Part shown: positions 10,224-19,960 of the stretch, one piece after another
Position numbering within the stretch: the stretch's first letter is position 1
Layout: each line of letters begins with the position of its first letter
From: Pseudomonas lutea
Lineage (GTDB): Bacteria; Pseudomonadota; Gammaproteobacteria; Pseudomonadales; Pseudomonadaceae
Length of the DNA: 64,000 nucleotides
Reading direction: 5' to 3'
NCBI RefSeq assembly: GCF_000759445.1
Contig: NZ_JRMB01000001.1
Coordinates: 868,001-932,000, forward strand
Position numbers and translations under genes: made by a program
Notes under the pieces: model-generated
The model's database searches: none
What the model saw: the letters and a program-made list of their open reading frames with translations, nothing else
Told to the model about the DNA's origin: nothing

Positions 10224-10712
10224 TCACTGCATCACGACTTTCATCTCGTAACGACCCTCGGCCTTTGCGGTACGAATGATGGTGAGGGTGCCGCTGCCGA
10301 ACTCAAGCTTGGCTGGGGCGCCTTTCATGATCGATTCTTCAGCACTGTGCGGCATCGACAAGCCCAGTACTCGCACGGCCAGTCGCTTGGAGGCTCTCAC
10401 CAACTCCCGCTTGGCAAGGTCGTCATCCGCTTTGGAGATGCCGCCAAGTGTCAGTGTGACTCGGGTGGGAATGTCATCCGCCCCCTCTGCGGCATACCCG
10501 ATCTGACTGCCGGCGGGCACGTCGGCTGAAACCGGTCGAGTGCCGCTTGAACAGCCCTGACTGCCCGTGTCGTCCTGGCGCCAGTCCCCGGCACGCAGTT
10601 GCGTATCAGCCAGCAGCCGGCAGATCTGAACGGGGGATTTGACGCGCAGTTCCGCCGCGCAGTTGAGAGACAACAACAGCGCAACGGCGCCGCAAATGGG
10701 ACGAAGTATCAA
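10224..10712 (-). CDS. DUF6030-like exported hypothetical protein
   Basis: About 162-aa product with an N-terminal signal peptide (ICGAVALLLSLNCAAE region) and a soluble domain with two cysteines (ICRLLAD and SQGCSSG). I connect it only loosely with the DUF6030 group. A TTG at 10712 with AGGAAGG upstream puts the signal peptide at the N-terminus; the open frame continues to 10880 but those residues look non-coding. Convergent with the RcnB-like gene. Function unknown. Confidence 0.6.
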   Translation of the reverse strand: MILRPICGAVALLLSLNCAAELRVKSPVQICRLLADTQLRAGDWRQDDTGSQGCSSGTRPVSADVPAGSQIGYAAEGADDIPTRVTLTLGGISKADDDLAKRELVRASKRLAVRVLGLSMPHSAEESIMKGAPAKLEFGSGTLTIIRTAKAEGRYEMKVVMQ

Positions 10713-11231
10713 GGCAGCCTTCCTGGTCAATAGACGGTTTGGCAGAGGGAGTGACGGTGTCTGGCTGCGCTGCGCACAAGACCTGTCACTGCATTCCTGT
10801 CTGCCGATCAGCTCGCGCCCCGGTTTCCGTGTTCCCGCTCGACTGGCAACGCCATAAATCCATGTTTTTGTGCCGATCATGCGGAAACTTCACCGAGGCG
10901 GTAAGGCTTTTAGCACGGATTTCGACACCTCGCCTCAGCGCAAATGTATCCGCTGCAAAAAAGTTCCCCGACCCTGGTTTTTTAATGACGAAATGTTCGT
11001 TTCCTGCCGCTTTTACCTTAAACAGTCGTCGCGCGAGGAAATACCCATTATCGCAACGCTCCCGCGTGCAAAGGCCCGCGAGGACAGGCTTGGTTGATGC
11101 TGAAGCCGATCCGACGAAAGCCCGCTCCACGTCTCTAACAATCATGAACTCTGTCGGTCCAAGCTGTTCGCCGAACCGGTTACGGCAACAGGTTCACAGG
11201 TCGTCAGTATTTTTCCAGGCAGGAGCAGCGC
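10713..11231. other. Intergenic region upstream of AlgE-type epimerase
   Basis: About 520 bp with lower GC in the centre (near 10860-11050), likely containing the promoter of the epimerase homologue. Short open frames on both strands have no recognisable family; I see no clear terminator or RNA. Confidence 0.35.
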
Positions 11232-13814
11232 ATGAGCACCATCCCCACTTTTGATATCCGTACCTATGGCGCCAAGGGCGACGCTGTCACGGACGACACC
11301 GTGGCCATCCAGAAGGCCATCGGCGCCGCCAGCGCTGCGGGTGGGGGCAAGGTGTATATCCCGGCCGGAACCTGGCGGGTGTCGGACGCCGATGGTTCGG
11401 GCAACGCGCTGTCGTTGAAGAGCAATGTGACCCTGACGGGCGACGGCGCAGCGAACAGTGTGCTCACACTTGGCGAAGGTCCGGGGGCCTCCACGACAGC
11501 CCTTTTGGGTGTGCTGGCGGGCAGCACGGTGCGGGACGCTGCCGTCAGCAACCTGTCGCTGGAAGGCAATGCCTCCGGTTCGAGCGGCGAGGTCAGCGGT
11601 TGGTCACAGTCGGGTGGCAGCGTTTCTCATCTGTTGATCGACGGCGTGACCGCGACCCACTTCAGCGGCAGCGGTTTCGACCTGAGCGGCGCGGCCACCG
11701 GGCTGGTGGTGCGCAACAGCACGGCAACCGACAATGGCTCGGATGGCTTTGTGCTGGGTGGCGCGTTGTCGGCCTTGACCTTTCAGGACAACCGCGCGGT
11801 GGACAACGGCGGCCACGGCATCAACGTCGGGCTCGGCGGCATGCCGATGTCATTGACCGATAACCTGGTGTCCGGCAACGCTGGCGACGGTATCTATGTT
11901 CATGAACAAAGCGGCGTGGACACCGGCTTTTTCACCGTTATCGGCGGCGACGTACACGGCAATGGCGGGGATGGCGTGCACATGCGCGGTATCGAGTACG
12001 GCGGCGTTTACCGCCTCGATATCCACGACAACGGCGGCTCGGGGGTAAACCTGCAAGGCACGACCCACATCGAGGTCTCCGATAACGTCATCCATACCAA
12101 CGCGCAGAGCAGCGACGTTCCGGAAGTGGCGATCCGCACCCTGGGCGGCGAACCCGGTTCGCAAAACTTCGTGTACGACAACCTGATCACCGGCGGTGAC
12201 GGTTCGACGTGGGGCGTGGCCGAGGTGCCGTCGGAAGTCGCAGGCGTGGAAGGCAGCGTGATCTTTGGCAACGTGATCAACGGCACGCCCGCCGGCGACA
12301 TCAGTGCGGCTGGCAGCGAGAGTCAGGTGTACAACAACAGCGATGTGCTGATCGTGCGCGGCAGTGCCGCCGCCGACACGCTGTTTGGCAGCCGCTCGGA
12401 TGAACTGATCAGCGGCGGCGCCGGCCGTGACCGCATCGATGGTGGCGCAGGCAACGACGTGATTAACGGCGGAGCAGGGGCCGACCGGCTTAGCGGCGGC
12501 ACGGGCAGCGATGTGTTCCGTTTCACCTCCGTGACCGACAGCTATCGCACGGCAACCACCTCCTACAGTGACCGTATCACTGATTTCAACGACGCCACTG
12601 ACCGTCTCGACCTCACTCTGCTCGGGCTGTCCGGTCTGGGCAATGGCCATAATGGCACCCTTAAGGCGACGTATAACGCCGCGAGCGACACCACCTACCT
12701 GTCGAGTCTGGACGCTGATGCCAGTGGCAATCGCTTTCAATTGGCACTCGACGGCAATCACCTGAGCACCCTGGGTGCCGACAACTTTTTCTCGGCCATC
12801 ACGGGCACCGCCAGCGACGACAAGCTGCTGGGCACCCTGGCCGATGACGTGTTGATGGGCGGTGCAGGGCGCGACACGCTGTCCGGTGACGGCGGCGCGG
12901 ACCGGCTGCTGGGCGGCAGCGGCGGCGATACGCTGATCGGCGGGGCTGGCGCCGACACCTTTGTCTACACCAGCGTCAGCGACAGCCTGCGCAACGACGC
13001 CAGCGGCAGCTACGCGCAACGCGACCTGATCATGGATTTCAACAGCAACGGCCATGACCGTCTGGACCTGACCGCGCTGAACTTCAAGGGCCTGGGCAAC
13101 GGCTATGACGGCACGCTCAAGGTGGTGCTGAACCTGGCGGGCGATCAAACGGCGCTCAAGTCGCTGGAGCCGGACGCCGACGGCAACCGCTTCGAAATCC
13201 TGCTCAACGGCAATCACCTGTATGACTTGACCGCGACCAACGTGCTGTTCGCCAACCCCGACGATGCACGCACCGATTCGTCGCAGCCGCTGACATCGGT
13301 GAACGCAACCGGCACCGCAGGCGTCGATACGCTGTATGGCAACTGGGGCAACGACTCGCTGTACGGCCTGGCCGGGAACGATGTGCTGGGCGGCGGTGTC
13401 GGTGATGACCTGCTGGTGGGCGGCGGCGGCAGTGACCGTCTGACCGGCGGCTCGGGTGCAGACACTTTCCGTTTCGATCAGATCAGCGACAGCTACGTCG
13501 GTGCCGCAGATCTGATCACTGACTTCACTACCGGTCACGACACACTGGACGTCTCGGCCCTCGGCTTCACCGGGCTGGGCGACGGTCACGACGGCACCTT
13601 GAAAGTCAGCTACAACGCCGGCAGCGACCGCACTTACGTGCGCAGCGACGATGCCGACAGCGCCGGGCACAAGTTCCAGGTCACCCTGGCCGGCGATTAC
13701 AGCCACACCTTGAATGCCGATGCGTTCGTGTTCAGCGCTGGCGCAGGCGCAGGTGAAATCACGGTGGTGGGTGTGGCCACAGCGACGGACCCTGCGGTCA
13801 TCACCCACGCCTGA
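11232..13814 (+). CDS. AlgE-type mannuronan C5-epimerase homologue with RTX modules; catalytic motif degenerate
   Basis: 860-aa secreted-type protein. Residues 1-380 form a right-handed beta-helix A-module (FDIRTYGAKGD, VYIPAGTWRV, DGFV, DIHDNGGSGV) matching the A. vinelandii AlgE family. Three R-modules with GGxGxDxL nonapeptides follow near residues 387-433, 523-577 and 695-747; these bind calcium and, with the unprocessed C-terminus, suggest type I secretion. Aligning to AlgE4, the catalytic Y149, D152, H154 and D178 become S147, D150, S152 and G176: the DPHE signature is DLSG. The protein may be inactive, only bind alginate, or have a changed activity. No type I exporter is nearby. Confidence 0.85.
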   Translation: MSTIPTFDIRTYGAKGDAVTDDTVAIQKAIGAASAAGGGKVYIPAGTWRVSDADGSGNALSLKSNVTLTGDGAANSVLTLGEGPGASTTALLGVLAGSTVRDAAVSNLSLEGNASGSSGEVSGWSQSGGSVSHLLIDGVTATHFSGSGFDLSGAATGLVVRNSTATDNGSDGFVLGGALSALTFQDNRAVDNGGHGINVGLGGMPMSLTDNLVSGNAGDGIYVHEQSGVDTGFFTVIGGDVHGNGGDGVHMRGIEYGGVYRLDIHDNGGSGVNLQGTTHIEVSDNVIHTNAQSSDVPEVAIRTLGGEPGSQNFVYDNLITGGDGSTWGVAEVPSEVAGVEGSVIFGNVINGTPAGDISAAGSESQVYNNSDVLIVRGSAAADTLFGSRSDELISGGAGRDRIDGGAGNDVINGGAGADRLSGGTGSDVFRFTSVTDSYRTATTSYSDRITDFNDATDRLDLTLLGLSGLGNGHNGTLKATYNAASDTTYLSSLDADASGNRFQLALDGNHLSTLGADNFFSAITGTASDDKLLGTLADDVLMGGAGRDTLSGDGGADRLLGGSGGDTLIGGAGADTFVYTSVSDSLRNDASGSYAQRDLIMDFNSNGHDRLDLTALNFKGLGNGYDGTLKVVLNLAGDQTALKSLEPDADGNRFEILLNGNHLYDLTATNVLFANPDDARTDSSQPLTSVNATGTAGVDTLYGNWGNDSLYGLAGNDVLGGGVGDDLLVGGGGSDRLTGGSGADTFRFDQISDSYVGAADLITDFTTGHDTLDVSALGFTGLGDGHDGTLKVSYNAGSDRTYVRSDDADSAGHKFQVTLAGDYSHTLNADAFVFSAGAGAGEITVVGVATATDPAVITHA

Positions 13815-13870
13815 TCTCAAGCTCCAAGCCGGCCCCGCATCGATAGCGCTCCCAACGCGCACGCTATTCA

Positions 13871-14212
13871 GTGGGACCGGCTTCAGCCGGGAAGGGGCCG
13901 GTGTGATCACCTCAATCGCTCGGTGTGTCTTATGACGCCTTCCCGGCTAAAGCCAGTCCCACATTGACGGCGCTCTCAAAGCGAACGCTAGCCAGGGGGG
14001 CCGGCTTCGGCCGGGAAGGGGCCGGTGTGATCTCCTCAATCGCTCGGTGTGTCTCATGACGCTTTCCCAGCTAAAGCCAGTCCCACATTGACGGCGCTCT
14101 CAAGGCGAACGCTACCCAGTGGGACCGGCTTCAGCCGGGAAGAGGCCGGTGTGACCATTTCCATTGCTCGGGGTGTCGCAAGACCCTTTCCCGGCTGAAT
14201 CCATTCCTGCCA
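13871..14212. repeat. Three tandem 124-bp REP/REPIN units
   Basis: Units begin at about 13871, 13995 and 14119. Each carries GGGACCGGCTTCAGCCGGG and, about 70 bases later, its inverted partner CCCGGCTAAAGCCAGTCCC, so each unit can fold as a REP doublet. The remaining sequence between the epimerase and the LacI gene shows only the expected promoter region. Confidence 0.9.
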
Positions 14213-14323
14213 GTCGCCACGACCCTCGCCAACCCGTCTTCAATCTGTCACACCCCCGCCGTTCAAATGCCATATTGACTCCGTAATGTCCTCGCCAATG
14301 AGATCGATCTCAAGCGAGTGAAC

Positions 14324-15352
14324 ATGAGTGACCTGAAAGAAGTCGCGCGGGTGGCCGGTGTATCAAGAGCCACCGCCGCGCGCTGTTTTTCCTCCCCTGA
14401 AGTGGTACGTCCCGGCACCCGCGACCAGGTATTTGCTGCTGCCCGGGAGCTCGGTTTCCGCCCCAACCTGCTGGGCCGCCAGCTGCGACTGCAAACCACG
14501 CAGTTGATTGGCGTGGTCGTGCCCAGCCTTCTTAACCCTGTGTTCGCCGAACAGCTTCAGGCCATGGAGCGCGCCGCACGGTTACGCGGTTACAGCCTGC
14601 TGCTGGCCACCACCGATTACAGCGCCGAGCGCGAAAGCGCCGTGGTGGAGGAGTTGCTGCGTCAGCGCGTAGACGGCCTCGTCCTCACCGTGACCGACGC
14701 CCAGAGCAATCGCGTGCTGCAAGACCTCGGCACGGAAGACACCCCATTCGTGCTCGCCTATCACCAGCCCGACAGCACCGAGTACAGCGCGGTGTCGGTG
14801 GACAATCGCGCCGGCATGGCACTCGCCACGCGCTACCTGCTCGATGCCGGGCACCGCCGCATCGGCATGGTCGCCGGCCCGACCTTGCAGTCCGACCGGG
14901 CGCGCCAGCGCTACGCCGGTTATTGCGATGCCATGGGCGAACAACAACTGCCCGCCATGCCGATTATCGAAATGCCCAGCCACACCCAGGCTGAATTCTC
15001 GGCACTCGCGCCGTGGTTGAACGGTGTAGATGCGCCCAGCGCCCTGGTGTGTTCCAACGACTTGCTCGCCATCAGCCTGATCGCCGAACTGCGCCGCCAC
15101 GGCTGGCCTGTGCCACAGCGGCTGTCGATCATCGGCTTCGACGGCATCGCCATCGGCGCGCAGATGCACCCGGCGCTGTGCAGCGTGGTCCAGCCGATTG
15201 CCGCGCTGGCGACCACGGTCATCGATCAACTGCTGGCTCAGATTGCCGGCGGCGCCCCGACATCCCACTGCCTGCCGTGCCACATCCGGCCGGGCGAAAG
15301 TACTCAGCCCTACAATCAGCCCTACGAGGAGACGCTCCATGATCCGCTTTAG
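14324..15352 (+). CDS. LacI-family transcriptional regulator
   Basis: 342-aa repressor with an N-terminal HTH (residues 1-25: DLKEVARVAGVSRATAARCF) and hinge, followed by a periplasmic-binding-type effector domain (IGVVVPSLLNPVFAEQ, SVDNRAGM, RRIGMVAGP, SIIGFDGI). ATG 14324 is chosen over the GTG six bases upstream. It is the first gene of a cluster and its end overlaps the start of the binding-protein gene by 14 bases, so it is co-transcribed with, and probably regulates, the transporter. The effector is not identifiable from sequence. Confidence 0.92.
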   Translation: MSDLKEVARVAGVSRATAARCFSSPEVVRPGTRDQVFAAARELGFRPNLLGRQLRLQTTQLIGVVVPSLLNPVFAEQLQAMERAARLRGYSLLLATTDYSAERESAVVEELLRQRVDGLVLTVTDAQSNRVLQDLGTEDTPFVLAYHQPDSTEYSAVSVDNRAGMALATRYLLDAGHRRIGMVAGPTLQSDRARQRYAGYCDAMGEQQLPAMPIIEMPSHTQAEFSALAPWLNGVDAPSALVCSNDLLAISLIAELRRHGWPVPQRLSIIGFDGIAIGAQMHPALCSVVQPIAALATTVIDQLLAQIAGGAPTSHCLPCHIRPGESTQPYNQPYEETLHDPL

Positions 15353-16343
15353 TAAAACCCTGGCGGCACTGCTGCTGTGCGGCGTTGCCAGCCTCGCCCA
15401 GGCCGCCGACCGCGCGATCTGCTACAACTGCCCGCCGGAATGGGCGGACTGGGGCACCCAGCTCAAGGCCATCGCCGACCAAACCGGCGTGCAGGTGCCG
15501 CTGGACAACAAGAACTCCGGTCAGGCGCTGGCGCAACTGGTGGCCGAGAAAGCCGCGCCGGTGGCCGACGTGGTGTATTACGGCGTGACGTTCGGGCTGC
15601 AGGCGCAGAAAGCCGGCGTGGTCGGCACCTACAAACCCAAAGGCTGGGAACAGATTCCGGCAGGGCTCAAGGACCCGGACGGTCACTGGTTCGCCATTCA
15701 TTCCGGAACCCTGGGCATCATGGTCAACGTCGATGCCCTGGGCGGGTTGCCGGTTCCGCAGAGCTGGGCGGACCTGCTCAAGCCGGAATACAAAGGCATG
15801 GTCGGCTACCTCGATCCCTCCAGCGCCTTCGTCGGCTACGTCTCGGCCGTGGCGATCAATCAGGCCATGGGCGGCACGCTGGATAACTTCGCACCGGCCA
15901 TCGACTACTTCCAGAAGCTGGCGAAAAATGCGCCCATCGTGCCCAAGCAAACCGCTTACGCCCGAGTACTGTCCGGCGAGCTGCCGATTCTGGTGGACTA
16001 CGACTTCAACGCCTACCGCGCCCGCTACAAGGACAAGGCCAACGTCGCGTTCGTCATCCCGAAAGAGGGCAGCATCAGCGTCCCTTACGTGATGAGCCTG
16101 GTCGCCAACGCGCCGCATCCGGCCAACGCCGAGAAAGTCCTGGATTTCGTGCTTTCCGAGCAGGGCCAGGCGCTGTGGGCCAAGGCGTATCTGCGTCCGG
16201 TACGCGCCATGCAGATGCCCGCCGATGTGGCTGCGCAGTTTTTGCCGGACAGCGATTACGCCCGGGCTGGCGTGGTGGATTATCAGCACATGGCCGATGT
16301 GCAGGAAGCCTTTGCCGCGCGTTACCTGAGCGAGGTCAAGTAA
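15339..16343 (+). CDS. ABC transporter substrate-binding protein (iron/phosphonate/spermidine-type fold)
   Basis: 334-aa periplasmic binding protein; signal peptide cleaved near AQA-ADR (residue 23). The mature N-terminus has an unusual CYNCPPEW motif. The fold resembles group-1 extracellular binding proteins used for polyamines, ferric ions or phosphonates (GTLGIMVNVDAL, VLSGELPILVDYDF). It delivers substrate to the two permeases encoded next. The neighbouring phosphodiesterase suggests a phosphorus-containing or glycerophosphodiester-like ligand; this is inference. Confidence 0.88.
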   Translation: MIRFSKTLAALLLCGVASLAQAADRAICYNCPPEWADWGTQLKAIADQTGVQVPLDNKNSGQALAQLVAEKAAPVADVVYYGVTFGLQAQKAGVVGTYKPKGWEQIPAGLKDPDGHWFAIHSGTLGIMVNVDALGGLPVPQSWADLLKPEYKGMVGYLDPSSAFVGYVSAVAINQAMGGTLDNFAPAIDYFQKLAKNAPIVPKQTAYARVLSGELPILVDYDFNAYRARYKDKANVAFVIPKEGSISVPYVMSLVANAPHPANAEKVLDFVLSEQGQALWAKAYLRPVRAMQMPADVAAQFLPDSDYARAGVVDYQHMADVQEAFAARYLSEVK

Positions 16344-17213
16344 GTGAGCACCCGTGTATGGCCAGCCCGTGGGCTGGAAGGAAGTAGAGCGCCGCGCTGG
16401 CGGTTGCGCCCGACCGCGGCATGGGCCCTGGCACCCGCAGCGGCGGTGCTGGCCGCGTTTTGGTTGCTGCCGCTGGCGCACTTGATCGTGCTCGGCGGGC
16501 AGGCACGCGATGCCGCCGGCAGCGGCTATTGGCAGGTACTGGGCAGTGCTCAGTACCTGGGCAGCCTGGCGCAAACCTGTCTGCTCGCCGCCGTCGTGAC
16601 AATGGCTGCCTTGCTGGTGGGTGGCATCACCGGCGTGTTCCTGGCGCGCCAGCGTTTTTTCGGTCGCTCGACGCTGGTGGCACTGCTGACCTTCCCGCTG
16701 GCATTCCCCGGCGTGGTTGTCGGATTTCTGGTGATTCTGCTGGCCGGGCGCCAAGGCCTGTCCGCCATGCTCGGCCTCAAACTGGCGGGGGAACGCTGGG
16801 TGTTTGCTTACTCGCTGGCGGGGCTGTTTCTGGGCTATCTGTATTTCTCGATTCCGCGGGTCATTCTGACCGTGATGGCGGCGTGCGAAAGCCTCGACCG
16901 AAGCCTTGAAGAAGCCGCTCAATCTTTGGGTGCGAGCCCATGGCGAGTGGTAAACGACGTGATCATTCCCGGGCTCGCGCCAGCGCTGGTGTCTTGCGGC
17001 GCGATTTGCTTCGCCACGTCCATGGGCGCCTTCGGCACCGCATTCACCCTCGGCACGCAGCTGAACGTCACGCCGGTGGCGATCTATAACGTGTTCACCA
17101 ACTACGCCAATTTCACCGTCGCTGCTGCGTTGTCAGTGGTGCTCGGTGCGCTGACGTGGGCCGTGCTGCTGCTCGCACGGCGCATGGTCAGACAGTCGGG
17201 GACGGTCCTGTGA
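16344..17213 (+). CDS. ABC transporter inner-membrane permease
   Basis: 289-aa polytopic protein with about six membrane helices and the coupling-helix EAA motif in its binding-protein-dependent form (EEAAQSLGASPWRVVNDVIIPGL). A GTG directly follows the stop codon of the binding-protein gene. It forms the channel with the next permease. Confidence 0.9.
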   Translation: MSTRVWPARGLEGSRAPRWRLRPTAAWALAPAAAVLAAFWLLPLAHLIVLGGQARDAAGSGYWQVLGSAQYLGSLAQTCLLAAVVTMAALLVGGITGVFLARQRFFGRSTLVALLTFPLAFPGVVVGFLVILLAGRQGLSAMLGLKLAGERWVFAYSLAGLFLGYLYFSIPRVILTVMAACESLDRSLEEAAQSLGASPWRVVNDVIIPGLAPALVSCGAICFATSMGAFGTAFTLGTQLNVTPVAIYNVFTNYANFTVAAALSVVLGALTWAVLLLARRMVRQSGTVL

Positions 17214-18004
17214 AGCGTCCCTGGTTGTTCGGCGCGCAATTGATGTTCACGCTGCTGGTCTGCGCGTTCATGCTGGTGCCGGTGGTGATGTCACTGCTCG
17301 CCGGGTTGACCCGCAATTACTTTCAAGGCCTGTCCAGCGGACTGACCTTCGACTGGATCGTGCAGGTGTGGGAGGCGTATGCGCCGACCGTGTGGCTGTC
17401 TCTGCAACTGGCCGCGGCCTGCGCCGTGTGCGTCTGCGTGATCGGCGTGCCTGCGGCCTATGCGTTGGTGCGAATGAACAACCGCTTCAGCCGTGCCTTC
17501 GAAGAGTTGATGGTCTTGCCGGTGGCCATGCCGGGCCTGGCCAGTGCGCTGGCCCTGTTGCTGACCTACGGCCAGTTCGGCAGCTTTCGCAGCAGCTGGC
17601 TGTTCATTCTGGTGGGCCACGCGCTGTTCACGCTGCCGTTTCTGGTGCGGCCGGTGATGGCAGTGATGCAGCGCCAGCACCTTCCCGTGCTGGAAGAAGC
17701 CGCCGCCAGCCTCGGCGCCGGCCCCCTGCGACGGTTTTTCGGCATCGTGGTGCCCAACTGTCGGGCCGGCATTCTTGCCGGTGTACTGATGGTGGTGACG
17801 CTCTCGCTGGGCGAATTCAACCTGACCTGGATGCTGCACACGCCAATGACCAAAACCCTGCCGGTGGGCCTGGCCGACAGTTACGCCTCGGCACGGCTGG
17901 AAGTCGCCAGCGCCTACACCCTCATATTTCTGTTGATGATCGTGCCGCTGCTGGTGGCGTTGCAGGCCATCAGCGCACGCCTGTCCCGTGGAGCACAAAG
18001 ATGA
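17210..18004 (+). CDS. ABC transporter inner-membrane permease, second subunit
   Basis: 264-aa polytopic protein with six helices and the EAA-loop form EEAAASLGAGPLRRFFGIVVP. It starts at a GTG overlapping the previous stop codon (GTGA), and its stop overlaps the ATPase start (ATGA), which indicates translational coupling. The upstream in-frame ATG at 17156 would lie deep in the preceding gene and is rejected. Confidence 0.9.
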   Translation: MKRPWLFGAQLMFTLLVCAFMLVPVVMSLLAGLTRNYFQGLSSGLTFDWIVQVWEAYAPTVWLSLQLAAACAVCVCVIGVPAAYALVRMNNRFSRAFEELMVLPVAMPGLASALALLLTYGQFGSFRSSWLFILVGHALFTLPFLVRPVMAVMQRQHLPVLEEAAASLGAGPLRRFFGIVVPNCRAGILAGVLMVVTLSLGEFNLTWMLHTPMTKTLPVGLADSYASARLEVASAYTLIFLLMIVPLLVALQAISARLSRGAQR

Positions 18005-19032
18005 CTGGAACCACGCTGCGCCTGATCGGTTGCCGCAAGGCTTTTGCCGATGGCACCGTCGCTGTTCACGACCTCAATCTGACCATTGAAGCGGGGGAGA
18101 CCCTGGCCATCCTCGGCCCGTCCGGCTGCGGCAAAACCACCACGCTGCGGATGATTGCCGGGCTGGAGCAGCCCGACGTCGGTCAGGTGTGGTTCGGCGA
18201 TCAGGACGTCACCCGTCTGCCCATCGAGCGCCGCGATGTCGGCATGGTGTTCCAGAACTACGCGCTGTTCCCCAACCTCAGTGTGGAGGGCAACGTCGTT
18301 TACGGCTTGAAAGTGCGAGGCATGCCGGTGGCCGAGCGCTCCCGGCGTTGCGCCGAGCTGCTGGAACTGGTCGGCCTGCAGGAACACGCCAAACGCGGCA
18401 TCCATGAACTCTCGGGTGGGCAGCGGCAGCGAGTGGCCCTGGCCCGTGCCCTTGCGCCAAGGCCCAAGGTCTTGCTGCTCGACGAACCTCTGGCAGCGCT
18501 GGATGCGCAGTTGCGCGAGCGCCTGCGCAGTGAGTTGGATCAACTGCTGCGCGGGCTGGGCATCACCTCGGTGTTCGTTACCCACGATCAGGGCGAAGCC
18601 ATGGCCCTGGGCGACCGGATTCTGGTGATGCAGGAGGGGCGCATCGCCCAGCTCGGCACTCCGCGCGAGATTTATCAGCGGCCCGCCAACGCGTTTGTGG
18701 CGGGCTTCGTCGGCAATCTGAATGCGTTTACGGTGTCTGGCCGAACGGCCGGCGGGCTGACTGTCAACGGGGGCGAGCTGCCGTGGTCGCAGGTCGATGA
18801 GCCGGCGACGGTGTACTGCCGGCCCGAACATCTGCGGGTGGTGAGCGGCGCGGGGCATGTGCGCGGGCGTCTGTTGGGGCAGTTCTTTCAGGGCGCGCAA
18901 AGTCGACTGTTGATTGAGGTCGGCGCCACGCAACCGCTGCTGGTGGACAGCCCCGACAGCACCGTCCACACCCCGGGCGATTTGATTGCCCTGTCCGTTG
19001 CGCCACAGGCGCTGTTTACCCTGCATCCCTAA
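18001..19032 (+). CDS. ABC transporter ATP-binding protein
   Basis: 343-aa ATPase of the polyamine/iron/phosphonate importer class. Walker A GPSGCGKTT at 39-47, signature LSGGQRQRV, Walker B LLLDEPLAALD, H-loop VFVTHDQGEA, then a C-terminal TOBE-type domain (YCRPEHLRVV). The ATG at 18001 overlaps the previous stop; the open frame extends back to 17368 but only as an overlap with the permease gene. Confidence 0.92.
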   Translation: MTGTTLRLIGCRKAFADGTVAVHDLNLTIEAGETLAILGPSGCGKTTTLRMIAGLEQPDVGQVWFGDQDVTRLPIERRDVGMVFQNYALFPNLSVEGNVVYGLKVRGMPVAERSRRCAELLELVGLQEHAKRGIHELSGGQRQRVALARALAPRPKVLLLDEPLAALDAQLRERLRSELDQLLRGLGITSVFVTHDQGEAMALGDRILVMQEGRIAQLGTPREIYQRPANAFVAGFVGNLNAFTVSGRTAGGLTVNGGELPWSQVDEPATVYCRPEHLRVVSGAGHVRGRLLGQFFQGAQSRLLIEVGATQPLLVDSPDSTVHTPGDLIALSVAPQALFTLHP

Positions 19033-19050
19033 GTATTGCCGAGCGAGTTC

Positions 19051-19887
19051 ATGTCGAGTCTTCCGTTTCTCATTGCGCAGATCAGCGATCTGCACCTCAA
19101 AGCCGGCAACAAGCTGACCTACGGCGTGGTTGACACCCTCGGTGCGCTGCGCCGCGCGGTCGATCATTTGAACGCCAGCCAGCTGCGCCCGGATATCGTG
19201 GTCATCAGCGGTGACCTGGTGGACTTCGGCCGGCCGGACGAGTACGCGGTTTTGCATCCAGAACTGGCGCGCTTGAGCATGCCGTACTACCTGGTGCCCG
19301 GAAACCACGACGTGCGCGAGCACCTGCTGGCCGAGTTCGCCGATCACGTGTATTTGCCGCTCTGCCCTGAAGCGCCACTGGACTGGGTGGTGGAAGAGCA
19401 CCCGCTACGCCTGATCGGTCTGGATACGACGATCCCGGGGGCTCATGGCGGCCGGGTGCTGGACAGCCAGATGGTCTGGCTGGACGACGTGCTGGGCCGC
19501 CGGCCCGAGGTGCCGACGCTGGTGGTCATGCACCATCCGCCGTTCGTGACCGGGATCGGTCACATGGACCGCGAAGCCTTTATCAACGGCGCAGCCCTGG
19601 AACAGGTCATCAGGCGCCATCCGCAAGTGGAGCGTCTGCTCTGCGGGCATCTGCATCGACCCATGCAGCAACGTTTCGGCGGGAGCATCAGTTGCACCTG
19701 CCCAGGCACCTCGCACCAGATCGTGCTCGATCTGCGCCCAGACGCACCCGCGCATTTCAATCTTGAACCGCCTGGGTATTTGCTGCATCGCTGGGAGCCC
19801 GGCCAGGGGCTGGTGAGCCATAACGGCGTGTTCGGCGATTACCCGGGGCCGTATCCGTTTTATGACGCCCAGGGGTTGATCGATTAG
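19051..19887 (+). CDS. GpdQ/CpdA-like metallophosphodiesterase
   Basis: 278-aa calcineurin-like phosphoesterase. All metal motifs are present: D13-L-H15 (QISDLHLK), GDLVDFG, GNHD, MHHPP and CGHLH. Residue pattern and length resemble the glycerophosphodiesterase GpdQ more than the cyclic-AMP enzyme CpdA (for example GDLVDFGRPDEY and a final PGPYPFYD). No signal peptide, so cytosolic. As last gene of the LacI-ABC operon it probably hydrolyses the imported compound. ATG 19051 chosen; a TTG at 19036 is in frame. Confidence 0.88.
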   Translation: MSSLPFLIAQISDLHLKAGNKLTYGVVDTLGALRRAVDHLNASQLRPDIVVISGDLVDFGRPDEYAVLHPELARLSMPYYLVPGNHDVREHLLAEFADHVYLPLCPEAPLDWVVEEHPLRLIGLDTTIPGAHGGRVLDSQMVWLDDVLGRRPEVPTLVVMHHPPFVTGIGHMDREAFINGAALEQVIRRHPQVERLLCGHLHRPMQQRFGGSISCTCPGTSHQIVLDLRPDAPAHFNLEPPGYLLHRWEPGQGLVSHNGVFGDYPGPYPFYDAQGLID

Positions 19888-19960
19888 AGCCCGTGCGGCG
19901 GGTGCTAGACCGGCGTTTAACTGCGTTTCGCCGTGGCGCAACGATAGGCAACGGAAAATT

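Noticed and set aside
11850..13910. 686-codon frame antisense to the epimerase homologue
   Set aside because: High-GC shadow frame opposite a well-supported gene with RTX motifs.
15219..16922. 567-codon frame antisense to the binding protein and permease
   Set aside because: Shadow of two well-recognised transport genes.
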